Of a stretch of DNA of 64,000 bases, positions 1 to 8,764 are shown piece after piece. How positions within the stretch are numbered: position 1 is the stretch's first letter; each line of letters starts with the position of its first letter. The notes below the pieces were generated by a model. The model was not told the origin of the DNA. It did no database searches and saw only the letters and a program-made list of their open reading frames with translations. This DNA is from Arcobacter sp. (GTDB lineage Bacteria > Campylobacterota > Campylobacteria > Campylobacterales > Arcobacteraceae). The stretch spans positions 1-64,000 of the forward strand of contig PKUK01000009.1 of the NCBI GenBank assembly GCA_002869535.1, in the 5' to 3' direction. The position numbers and the translations under genes were made by a program.

Positions 1-29
1 TAAAAATTACTTACTTTTTTAAACCGTAG

Positions 30-44
30 TTTGTTAAAGAACTT
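30..44 (-). promoter_or_regulatory. boxA antitermination element of rrn leader
   Basis: Read on the minus strand the bases are GAAGTTCTTTAACAAA, which contains the TTCTTTAACA core of the bacterial boxA sequence bound by NusB/S10. It lies about 35 nt downstream of the predicted start site of the consensus promoter at 83-111, the usual place in an rRNA leader. Confidence 0.75.
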
Positions 45-75
45 CAACTCTTCGTGACTTCCATCACTCAAATTG

Positions 76-111
76 GACGGGAATTATAATAGGTTTTTTT
101 ACCTTTGTCAA
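76..111 (-). promoter_or_regulatory. rRNA operon promoter (leftward)
   Basis: On the minus strand there is a consensus sigma-70 promoter: TTGACA at 111-106 and TATAAT at 88-83 separated by exactly 17 bp. Transcription would start near 76 and run off the left edge. The strength of the promoter and the boxA that follows it point to a ribosomal RNA operon whose 16S gene lies outside the window. The rRNA itself is not visible, so the identity of the operon is an inference. Confidence 0.8.
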
Positions 112-162
112 GTGCTTTTCTTTAATTCTGGCTTAAATTTTTAAAGTTCTACGATTTGCTGT

Positions 163-801
163 TTATTGTTTTTCTATAAAGCCTGTTTTTGCGTATATTT
201 TAATATTTTTTGTTTCATTATTTTTTGACTTAAATTCTATTAAACAATCATTTTCTAGTAAATATGCATTGCTATCATTATCTATATTACTAAGTCTTGT
301 ATAAATATTGCCATCATTACCAAAAGATATTTGTCCTAATGAACTTGTATCATTACATGATATATTAATATTTTCTATTCCAAATTTTTTAGTTAAAAGT
401 ACATATTCACTATTTGAACTATTCTCTTGACATGAGTTTGAGGAGTAAATATTTTTTTTACTTAAGGGATCTTTTAAACTTTCGTCAGCATTTGGATGTC
501 CTGTCATATTTGTATCACTATATATAGTGTAATAAATACCTCCAACACTTTTTCTACAATTAAAAAACTTCAAAGTCCATCTTTGCTTATGCCATAAAGA
601 ATCTGATGAGGAAAATTTATCATCTATTAAAGCTTGTAATTTTGTTTGATTTAAATATATAACTAATCTATCAATTGCTGTGTCAAACTCTGGTTCTATT
701 TTTTTGGGAAGTATAATATATGAGAAAAAAGAGATAAGTAAAATTATAAAAATAAGCTCAATAAGGAAAAAAGCTTTTTTATTTTTCGATTTTATACACA
801 T
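163..801 (-). CDS. Type IV pilin-like / pseudopilin protein
   Basis: This 212-residue protein has a prepilin-type N-terminus: a short basic leader (Lys4, 6, 8, 9), then Ala10 before Phe11 and a hydrophobic helix to about residue 33 with Glu at position +5 of the mature chain (Glu15). Such proteins are cleaved by prepilin peptidase and join type II secretion or type IV pilus fibres. The rest is a globular domain with several Cys (around residues 82, 124, 149, 187) that could form disulfides. The start overlaps the end of the upstream glycosyltransferase frame by 23 nt, which suggests co-transcription. No pilus or secretion gene is next to it, so the partner machine is unknown. Confidence 0.65.
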   Translation of the reverse strand: MCIKSKNKKAFFLIELIFIILLISFFSYIILPKKIEPEFDTAIDRLVIYLNQTKLQALIDDKFSSSDSLWHKQRWTLKFFNCRKSVGGIYYTIYSDTNMTGHPNADESLKDPLSKKNIYSSNSCQENSSNSEYVLLTKKFGIENINISCNDTSSLGQISFGNDGNIYTRLSNIDNDSNAYLLENDCLIEFKSKNNETKNIKIYAKTGFIEKQ

Positions 802-1981
802 AAATATCTAATAACTCTTTTTCAAAATAGTTAATTGTAAATTTATAGTCATAGTTGGCTGGATTATATAAAGAGACTAAATAATCTTCTCCTTTTTTAA
901 TTCCGTAAAACTCTAATCTTTTTTGAAGTTTTTTATCATAAATTTTTACATTATTTATATTATTCTTTTTTATAATATCTGCAACCTCTTTTGCAAAGTG
1001 ATAATCATAAGCAAAATGTTTTTGAGGATTGTTTAAAAACAAATAGATAGGCTTATTATATATAAGTAAAAAAGTATTTACAAATAGCAAAAATAGAGTT
1101 ACCTTAACTATGTTGTAATGTGTTTTCCTAAATTCTGGTAATCTTACTCTTAATGAATGCATAAATAACTTTAACATGATAGGAATTGCTATTACTACAT
1201 AAGGTGCAAAATCTTCAATATATACTTTTTGTCTAAATGATAAAAGAAGAGAAAACACCATCGCCGTAGTTGAAATATACCAATATATTGAACGAGTTCC
1301 TTTTATCCCTACTCTATATAAGGAATAAAAGAAGTATAAAAATATCAAAGGAGAAAATATTGAAGCATATATTCCAAAAGTATCTAATAGATAACTTCTT
1401 GGCTTTCCAGTTGAATCAAAGCCATAAATATACATTTATAATCCAAATAAAGCTAATGAGATAATTAATAATCTATTCTCTTTTTTATTAAGTGAATAAA
1501 AAAATAGAGCTAAAAATAAAATAGCAAAAGAGTTATCTACAAATAAAAAAAATCCCAGTAAATAGTAATTATGTTTTGAATAGAGTTTATAATAATAAAG
1601 ATAAGACAAGGTACAGAAGATTACAACTATAGAACTATTTATAAGTAGTGAGGCACTTACAACACCTGGTAAAAACATAAATATAAGTACACTTATTAAT
1701 CTATCTATCTCTTTTTTAAAATAATCTTTTGTTAGTAAATAGATTAAAATTACACTAAATACATAAAGAAGTATAAAAGGAAGTCTAATAGAGATATCAT
1801 TATTACCAAATATATAGGTGGTAGTTTTTGTAATATAAGAAAGTACAGACTTATTTACTAAAACATTTAGGGCTTCATCATATGAAATACTTAAAGTATT
1901 GGCAACAAAAATAAGTACAACAAAAAATATTGCTAGGATAGCTCCAAAGATACAGTTGTACAGTTTTTGTTTAGTAATCAT
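779..1981 (-). pseudogene. GT39/ArnT-like membrane glycosyltransferase, in-frame TAA
   Basis: Two same-frame reading frames (1981-1439 and 1435-779) are separated only by TAA at 1438-1436, giving about 400 codons in total. The N-terminal half has an acidic ISYDEA motif near residue 33 like the catalytic Asp-Glu of lipid-phosphate-sugar dependent (PMT/ArnT-like) transferases, followed by many membrane segments that continue across the stop. The second half begins at once with YIYGFDSTGKPR and has no ribosome binding site of its own, so it reads as one gene with a nonsense codon. A Ser codon TCA is the likely ancestor. Start ATG overlaps the TGA of the amidotransferase gene (ATGA), so the two are translationally coupled. 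Specificity is unknown. Confidence 0.7.
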
Positions 1982-2547
1982 ATTTTTAAAAAGTTATTAA
2001 TCATTTCATATCCATACTCACTCATAATTGACTCTGGATGAAACTGTACTCCATAGATTTTTTTGCCTTCTATTTCCAGCGACATTATTTCGTCATCATC
2101 TAAACTTCTAGATGTAACTTTTATACAAGAAGGAAGATTTTCTTTCTCTACGATAAGTGAATGATATCTTGTTTGTGTAAATTCTTTTGGTAAACCATTA
2201 AATAAAACAGTATCTTCAGATATTTTTATTTTTGATGTTTTACCATGCATCATATTGTTGGCTCTAACTACCTTAGCACCAAATACTTGTGCAATACTTT
2301 GGTGACCTAAACAAATACCAAAAATAGGTTTTTTATCAGCAAAGTATTTGATAACATCTAAACAAACACCTGCATCATCTGGTGTTGCAGGACCTGGAGA
2401 GATTATGATTTTTTCTGGGTTTAACTTCTCTATCTCTTCTACACTTAACTCATCATTTCTTATTACTTTTAAATCAGCTCCCAATTCTAAACAATATTGC
2501 ACAATATTGTATGTAAAGGAATCATAATTATCAATCATTAGTATCAT
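1978..2547 (-). CDS. trpG: Anthranilate/aminodeoxychorismate synthase glutaminase subunit
   Basis: Class I glutamine amidotransferase of 189 residues that supplies ammonia to the chorismate-using subunit in tryptophan or p-aminobenzoate synthesis. The nucleophile is Cys79 in GICLGHQ and the other catalytic residues are His170 and Glu172 in QFHPES; the oxyanion motif SPGPATP is near residue 50. Length is normal. TrpG and PabA cannot be separated by sequence alone, and no trpE or pabB lies beside it, so it may serve both pathways. The stop codon TGA overlaps the start of the downstream glycosyltransferase. Confidence 0.85.
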   Translation of the reverse strand: MILMIDNYDSFTYNIVQYCLELGADLKVIRNDELSVEEIEKLNPEKIIISPGPATPDDAGVCLDVIKYFADKKPIFGICLGHQSIAQVFGAKVVRANNMMHGKTSKIKISEDTVLFNGLPKEFTQTRYHSLIVEKENLPSCIKVTSRSLDDDEIMSLEIEGKKIYGVQFHPESIMSEYGYEMINNFLKI

Positions 2548-2732
2548 TTAAGATTTATCCTCAACTATTCACTTAGAATAGATTATTTTATTGGCAAATA
2601 TTATAACCACTATTAAATTGTTTTTAAATTAATTTATTTTTAATTGGCAAGTTCCAATTTTTAGTCTTTATTATCAAATAAAAAATGTTACAAAATTATA
2701 CAGTAAAATTATTTTATTATCAACAAACAAGA

Positions 2733-2751
2733 CATAATGATAATCATTCTT
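2733..2751 (+). promoter_or_regulatory. Fur box upstream of fbpA
   Basis: The core AATGATAATCATT at 2736-2748 is identical to the centre of the 19-bp Fur consensus, with partial match on both flanks. It lies about 70 nt before fbpA in a 275-nt AT-rich intergenic region (2548-2822) that holds no gene. Iron repression of the fbp importer is expected from this site. Confidence 0.8.
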
Positions 2752-2822
2752 ACAATTAAGTAGCTATTAAGTTTTATTTCTTTAGTATATCAATATTAAT
2801 TATCAATATAGAAAGGTAAAAA

Positions 2823-3830
2823 ATGTTAAAAAAGTTATTATTAGGAATGTTAGTTCTTGCAAGTTCAATCTTTTCAAGTGCAGAAGTAAATGTCTATTCA
2901 CATAGACACTATGATACAGACAAACAACTGTTTAAAATGTTTGAAGAAAAGACAGGAATAAAAGTAAATGTTGTAAAAGCTGATGCAAATGCATTGGTTA
3001 AAAGATTAGAAACTGAGGGAAGTAAATCTCCTGCTGATGTTTTAATCACAGTTGATGCTGCAGGTCTTTATAAAGCTAAAAGTAAAGATTTATTACAGTC
3101 AATCAATTCAGAATATTTAGAAAAAAATATTCCTGCAAAACTAAAAGATAAAGATAACCAATGGTTTGCTCTTACAAAAAGATCAAGAGTTACTGTTTAT
3201 AAAATAGGTTATGGAATAGAAAATGAATTATCAACATATGAAGATTTAGCAAGTCCAAAATTTAAAGGTCGAATTATGATTAGATCTTCAAATAATGCTT
3301 ACAATCAATCTTTGTTAGCAGCCGTTATTGCACACCATGGAGAAGAATATGCTCTAAAATGGGCGAAAGGTATAGTTGCTAATATGGCAAAAGACCCAAA
3401 AGGGAATGATAGATATCAAGTAAAAGCAATAGCAAATGGTATTGGAGAAATTGCAATTGTTAATACTTACTATGTAGGGAAAATGGTTGATAATAAAGAT
3501 TTATCACAAGCAGATGCTGTAAAAAAAGTTAAAATCTTTTTTCCAAAATTTGAAAATGGTGGAACACATGTAAATGTAAGTGGTGCTGGTGTTGCAAAAT
3601 ATTCTCCTAATAAAGAAAATGCTATTAAATTTATAGAATTCTTAGCGAGTCCAGATGCTCAAAAACTTTTTGCAGAAGGAAATTTTGAATACCCAGTATT
3701 AAAAGATGTAAAAGCTTCAGGATTGGTTCAATCATGGGGAACTTTTTAAGATGATACTATTTCAATTAACACTTTAGGTGAAAACAATGCAAAAGCTGTT
3801 AAAATCTTCGACTTAGCCGGATGGAAATAA
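2823..3830 (+). pseudogene. fbpA: Ferric iron ABC transporter substrate-binding protein, in-frame TAA
   Basis: Periplasmic Fe3+-binding protein of the FbpA/FutA family. Signal peptide about residues 1-20 (cleavage near SSA), then an extracellular-solute-binding fold; the adjacent tyrosines in NTYYVGKM are the usual iron ligands. TAA at 3747-3749 follows SWGTF, yet the same frame continues through DDTISINTLGENN to LAGWK and a second TAA at 3828-3830, which is the normal FbpA C-terminus. The full gene is 335 codons; the truncated product would have 308 residues and lose the C-terminal helix. Followed after 20 nt by fbpB. RBS AAAGG precedes the start. Confidence 0.85.
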
Positions 3831-3850
3831 TAGAAAGGTTTTTTAAGTAA

Positions 3851-5428
3851 TTGAACTATTTTAATAAACTAACAATAAGTAGTGTTTTATTAACACTACT
3901 TATTTCAATGCCAGCTTTATTGCTCTTATCAAATATATTTTCAAGTAGTGATAATTGGTCTCATCTTGTAGATACTGTACTATTTGAATATGTTTTTAAT
4001 TCATTATATATTATGTTTGGAGTTGCACTACTAACTTCAGTTATAGGCTTTTCAACAGCTTATATAACTTCACTTTTTACTTTTACGGGCTCTAAGTTTT
4101 TTCATTATGCCCTAATACTACCCTTTGCCATTCCTACATATATAGTCTCGTATGTTTATGGGGGAATGTTTGATATAACAGGAAGTGTAACTACTTTTAT
4201 CTTAGATTTAATGGGAAAAGATTTAAGTGAAGTATATTTCTTTGATATTATGTCAATAGAAGGTGCAATTATAGTAATGTCACTGGTTTTATATCCATAT
4301 GTTTATTTGATTTCAAAAACATATTTAAAATCTGAATCATCATCTATTATTGATGCTTCCAAGACTTTTGGCTTTACAAACTTTCAAATATTTTACAAAG
4401 TGATTATTCCCATATCAAGACCGGCCATTGTTGCAGGTGTAATCTTAGCAGTTATGGAAGCAGTTGCTGATTTTGGTGTTATGGATTATTATGGAGTTTC
4501 AACCTTTGTTACAGGTATATTTAGAACTTGGTTTGGACTAGGAAGTGTCGAGGATGCTTCAAAACTTGCATCCATGCTTATGCTTTTTATATTTATTTTA
4601 ATCTTTTTAGAAAAGTATCAAAGAAGAAACATAAGATACCGAAGTGCTGGAAAAGATTTTAAACCAATTACAAAAGAAAAATTAAAAGGCTACAAAAATG
4701 TCTTAGCATTTACAATATGCTTTATTCCTTTTTTCTTAGGTTTTTTACTTCCCTTTACACAAATGAGTTATTGGTTCTATCTTTCATATGAATCAACAAT
4801 AAGTGAAGAGTTTTTAACTGTCTTTTACCAAACACTTTTTTTAGGAGTTACAACATCTGTTTTGATTACTTTTTTAGCATTTGTTTTTACTTTTAATATA
4901 AGAGTTCACAAAAGTAAATTAGCTGATTATTTAACACAAATTTCTAAACTAGGGTATTCAATTCCAGGGGCTGTAGTTGCAGTTGGGATTCTGTCATTCT
5001 TTTTACTTATCAACCAAACTCTTGACATACTCTTAGTAGGAAGTGTTGTGGCTGTTATCTTTGGTTATGTAGTTAGGTTTTTAGCTATTTCCATAAATAA
5101 TTATGAATCGGGGTTTTCAAAAATACCTCAAACCTATGATGATGCGTGTAAAACGATGAATCTTGGCTCTTTTAGAACTTTTTATAAAGTGATACTTCCC
5201 CTAATAAAAAACTCTATTATGGCAAGTTTGATTATTGTATTTATTGAAGTAATAAAAGAGTTACCTTTAACTATGATATTAAGACCATTTAATTTTGATA
5301 CTTTAGCTGTATTATCCCATGAATTAGTAGGTCAAGCACAAGTTGTGGAATCTAGTGTTCCGGCTATGTTTATTGTAGTTCTTGGAATAATATCAGTTTT
5401 GATATTAGCAAATAAAATGAAAGATTAA
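3851..5428 (+). CDS. fbpB: Ferric iron ABC transporter permease
   Basis: Inner-membrane permease of 525 residues with two fused binding-protein-dependent transport domains, as is usual for FbpB. Each half carries an EAA-type loop that docks the ATPase: DASKTFGFTNFQ near residue 173 and DACKTMNLGSFR near residue 433. About twelve membrane segments are visible. The only plausible start is TTG at 3851, giving NYFNKLTISS before the first membrane helix; GAAAGG lies 12-17 nt upstream. Works with FbpA and FbpC to import Fe3+. Confidence 0.88.
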   Translation: MNYFNKLTISSVLLTLLISMPALLLLSNIFSSSDNWSHLVDTVLFEYVFNSLYIMFGVALLTSVIGFSTAYITSLFTFTGSKFFHYALILPFAIPTYIVSYVYGGMFDITGSVTTFILDLMGKDLSEVYFFDIMSIEGAIIVMSLVLYPYVYLISKTYLKSESSSIIDASKTFGFTNFQIFYKVIIPISRPAIVAGVILAVMEAVADFGVMDYYGVSTFVTGIFRTWFGLGSVEDASKLASMLMLFIFILIFLEKYQRRNIRYRSAGKDFKPITKEKLKGYKNVLAFTICFIPFFLGFLLPFTQMSYWFYLSYESTISEEFLTVFYQTLFLGVTTSVLITFLAFVFTFNIRVHKSKLADYLTQISKLGYSIPGAVVAVGILSFFLLINQTLDILLVGSVVAVIFGYVVRFLAISINNYESGFSKIPQTYDDACKTMNLGSFRTFYKVILPLIKNSIMASLIIVFIEVIKELPLTMILRPFNFDTLAVLSHELVGQAQVVESSVPAMFIVVLGIISVLILANKMKD

Positions 5429-5439
5429 GAAGGAATTTA

Positions 5440-6426
5440 ATGATTGGAATTAGTATAAAAGACTTTTCAATATCTTTTGGAAATAATGAAATATTAAAAA
5501 ATATCTCATTTGATGTACAAGCAGGAGAAATTGTCACAATCTTAGGACCTAGTGGTTGTGGGAAAAGTACAATATTAAGAAGTATTGCCTCACTTGAAAA
5601 TGGATATGAAGGCTCTATTTATCTAAATGAAACATGTTTAATAAATAGTTCAACCACTTGCAATAAAGATATTGGTTATATCTTCCAAGATTATGCGCTA
5701 TTTCCACATTTGAATGTAAGAGAAAATATTGAGTTTGCTCTATTTAAATTAAGTACAAATGAAAAACAAAGAAGAGTTGATACTCTACTAAAACAGTTTG
5801 ATTTAGTTGAACATAAAAATAAACAAATTCATGAATTAAGTGGTGGTCAACAACAGCGTGTATCAATCGCAAGAGTTATTGCCTATGAACCAAAGGTTTT
5901 ACTTCTTGATGAGCCTTTTTCTAACCTTGACTCCATATTAAGAGCTAAAACAAAATTATGGCTAAAAAATCTAATTAAAGAGCTAGGACTATCTGCTATT
6001 TTGGTAACACATGACCAAAAAGAAGCCCTTTCAATGTCTGATAAAATTGGAATAATTCATAATAAAACAATTGAACAATTTGACACACCTAAAAACATAT
6101 ACAAAAATCCAGAAAGTTTTTATATAGCAAACTTTTTAGGAGAGGTTAATACCTTACCAAAATTTATTGTAGATGATTTAAACAAAGATTTAAATAAAAC
6201 TCATATTCTTAGGATTTATGATACAAAAATCACAAACAATATTAATAATTACAAGTTAACTATTATAGATACTCTTTATTGTGGTGAGTATGAAGAGTTA
6301 ATATTATCTTTTGAAAAAGATTCAAAATGTCTAATTAAAATAAGACTCAATTTAGATGAAGAAATATCTAAAAATAAAGAGCTGTTTTTAGATATAAATG
6401 AAGCAAAAATAATAAGTGTAAATTAA
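5440..6426 (+). CDS. fbpC: Ferric iron ABC transporter ATP-binding protein
   Basis: ABC ATPase of 328 residues. Walker A GPSGCGKST (about residues 37-45), signature LSGGQQQR (near 133), Walker B VLLLDEPFSNLD and H-loop VTHDQKEA are all intact, followed by a C-terminal TOBE-like regulatory extension. It lies 11 nt after fbpB with an AAGGA ribosome binding site and energises ferric iron import. Confidence 0.9.
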   Translation: MIGISIKDFSISFGNNEILKNISFDVQAGEIVTILGPSGCGKSTILRSIASLENGYEGSIYLNETCLINSSTTCNKDIGYIFQDYALFPHLNVRENIEFALFKLSTNEKQRRVDTLLKQFDLVEHKNKQIHELSGGQQQRVSIARVIAYEPKVLLLDEPFSNLDSILRAKTKLWLKNLIKELGLSAILVTHDQKEALSMSDKIGIIHNKTIEQFDTPKNIYKNPESFYIANFLGEVNTLPKFIVDDLNKDLNKTHILRIYDTKITNNINNYKLTIIDTLYCGEYEELILSFEKDSKCLIKIRLNLDEEISKNKELFLDINEAKIISVN

Positions 6427-6495
6427 AAAGTTTCAACTTTATAACTTTTCTACATATTTAATGAATAATAACTTTTAAATATGTTATTATTTTAA

Positions 6496-8754
6496 ATGAA
6501 ACACTTGTTATTAAAACTAATATTAATTAATCTATTTATTTTTACACTAAATGCTAAAGAAAATGAAAAAATCACATTAAGACTTGATTGGCTAAATCAA
6601 TTCCAATTTGCGGGATACTATATTGCAAAAGAGAAGGGTTTTTTCAATGAAGTTGGCCTTGATGTAGATATAAAAGAGTTTGAATATGGTATTGACCAAA
6701 TAGATGAAGTCTTGGAACAAAAAGCAAACTATGCCGTTGGAAAGTCCTCTTTAATTATTGATAAACTAAATGGAAAAGGTATTGTTGCCTTAGCTGCGAT
6801 TTTTCAAAGCTCTCCTATGATTTTATTAACAACTAATTTATCAATAAAAAAACCTGAGGATTTATTACATAAAAAAGTAATGCTTACCCCAGATGCAAGA
6901 ACAGCAATAGCAATTAATTCAATGATAACCTCAAGGGGTGTAAACCTTGAACATATTGATTTTCAACAACATAGCTTTAATTTAAATAATTTAATTAATG
7001 GAAAAACAGACGCCATGGGTTCATATATCTCAAATGAGCCTTTTTTACTAAAAAATAGAAATATAAAATTTAATATTTTAAACCCTAAAGATTATGGTTT
7101 TGATTTTTATGGTGGTATTTTATTTACCTCAAATATTGAACTAGAGAACAATCCAAAAAGAGTGCAAGACTTTCAAAAGGCTGTTTTAAAGGGCTGGGAA
7201 TATGATTTTTTAAATATTGAAGAGAGTATTGAAATCATAATGAATAAGTACAATACTCAAAATAAGACTTACTCTGCGCTTTTTTACGAAGCAAACTCTT
7301 TAAAAAAGTTATCTGGAATAGATGAAAATAAGTTAGGTCTTATAGAAAAGAGTAAACTTGAAGAGATTCAATACATATATACTATGCAAAAATATGTTCA
7401 AGCAAATCAAAAATTATCTAACTTTATTGTTTATCCTTCGGATGTAATATTAAGCTCCATTGAAAAGAATTATTTAAAAAGAAATACTCTCACATATTTA
7501 TCTAAAATTAATGCACCATTTAACAATGGATTAGGAATTTCTAGTATCGAACTTGACTATATTGATGCTCTTAAAAGCAAAGCAAATATGGATATAAAAA
7601 TTAAAAATGACTCAAATATTGAAGAATCATTAGATTTATTAAATAAAAATCAAGCATATTTTAAAGCTGACTTCTCAAATACTCCAAAATCAAGTGATTA
7701 TTTATACACTCAAGCAATTGCTACTTTTGACTTAGCAATAGCAACTAATTTATCAAAAACATATATATCTTCAACAAGTATATTAGAAAATAAAAAAGTT
7801 GCTATTAGAAAAGATTGTTTACTATTAAAAGAACTTGAAAAAAAATATCCAAATATTAAGCTAATTAAAACAGAATCCACAAGTGATGCTTTAAAATTAC
7901 TCTCTGATGATAAGGTTTATGCCGTAATAGACTTATTACCACTATTAAATTTAAATATTTTAGAAAATAATAATACCTCAACAAGAATATCAGGTGTTAC
8001 AGGTTTGAAATTTGAATTAAAATATATTTTAAATAAAGAAGATAAAGTATTACAAACTATTTTAAATAAAATTATTCAAAGAATAGATGAAAAAGTAAAA
8101 AATGAAATCAATGAAAAATATAATATACTCAATTATGAAACAACTGAAAATATCTCTTTATTTTACAAAATATTAATTGTATTAGTTCTTCTATTATTTA
8201 TTTTTGTTCTTTATAATATAAAATTAATAAATGAAATGAAAAGAAGAAAAGAGTTAGAAAAAGAGCTGCATAAAATAGCAGATACGGATGAACTAACGAA
8301 CTTAAATAATAGAAGAAAAATGATTAAGATATTAATAAATTCTATCACTATTTCAAGACAATATAAAACACCCTTATCTATCATATTTATAGATATTGAT
8401 GATTTTAAAATAATAAATGATACAAAAGGTCATGCCATAGGTGATAATATATTAAAAGAGTTTTCTAAACTAATAAATAAAAATATTAGATCAACAGATA
8501 CCTTTGGAAGATGGGGAGGAGAAGAGTTTTTATTAATCCTTCCAGATACTTCTACAGAAAATGCAAAAAGAACTGCTGAAAATCTAAAAGAGATAATTTC
8601 TTCACATAAATTTAAATCAAAAGACAGTATTACAAGTAGTTTTGGAGTAACAACTTTAAAAGAGGATGATGATAAAAAGAGTTTTATAAAAAGAGCTGAT
8701 GAAGCTATGTATTTTGTAAAAGAAAATGGAAAAAATGCAGTTAAAGTAGATTGA
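6496..8754 (+). CDS. Periplasmic NMT1/SBP sensor diguanylate cyclase
   Basis: Predicted membrane-bound cyclic-di-GMP synthase of 752 residues. Signal sequence 1-20; an NMT1/THI5-like binding domain from about 22 to 240 with the family motif LDWLNQFQFAGYY; a second binding-protein-like region about 330-550; membrane helix about 556-578; GGDEF domain to the end. The active site is GGEEF at 674-678, and an RSTD inhibitory I-site lies exactly five residues before it, so feedback inhibition by c-di-GMP is expected. The ligand is unknown. It follows fbpABC after 69 nt. The stop codon is TGA. Confidence 0.85.
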   Translation: MKHLLLKLILINLFIFTLNAKENEKITLRLDWLNQFQFAGYYIAKEKGFFNEVGLDVDIKEFEYGIDQIDEVLEQKANYAVGKSSLIIDKLNGKGIVALAAIFQSSPMILLTTNLSIKKPEDLLHKKVMLTPDARTAIAINSMITSRGVNLEHIDFQQHSFNLNNLINGKTDAMGSYISNEPFLLKNRNIKFNILNPKDYGFDFYGGILFTSNIELENNPKRVQDFQKAVLKGWEYDFLNIEESIEIIMNKYNTQNKTYSALFYEANSLKKLSGIDENKLGLIEKSKLEEIQYIYTMQKYVQANQKLSNFIVYPSDVILSSIEKNYLKRNTLTYLSKINAPFNNGLGISSIELDYIDALKSKANMDIKIKNDSNIEESLDLLNKNQAYFKADFSNTPKSSDYLYTQAIATFDLAIATNLSKTYISSTSILENKKVAIRKDCLLLKELEKKYPNIKLIKTESTSDALKLLSDDKVYAVIDLLPLLNLNILENNNTSTRISGVTGLKFELKYILNKEDKVLQTILNKIIQRIDEKVKNEINEKYNILNYETTENISLFYKILIVLVLLLFIFVLYNIKLINEMKRRKELEKELHKIADTDELTNLNNRRKMIKILINSITISRQYKTPLSIIFIDIDDFKIINDTKGHAIGDNILKEFSKLINKNIRSTDTFGRWGGEEFLLILPDTSTENAKRTAENLKEIISSHKFKSKDSITSSFGVTTLKEDDDKKSFIKRADEAMYFVKENGKNAVKVD

Positions 8755-8763
8755 CTACTTTAA
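8741..8763. terminator. Convergent hairpin between diguanylate cyclase and ubiD-like gene
   Basis: Arms TTAAAGTAG (8741-8749) and CTACTTTAA (8755-8763) form a perfect 9-bp stem with a 5-nt loop. It spans the ends of two convergent genes and overlaps the TGA of the left gene. There is no strong T-run, so termination efficiency is uncertain. Confidence 0.45.
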
Positions 8764-8764
8764 C

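Noticed and set aside
1436-1438. Two separate genes in place of one interrupted glycosyltransferase
   Set aside because: The frames are identical and directly continuous, the second has no RBS, and the membrane-helix pattern continues through the stop.
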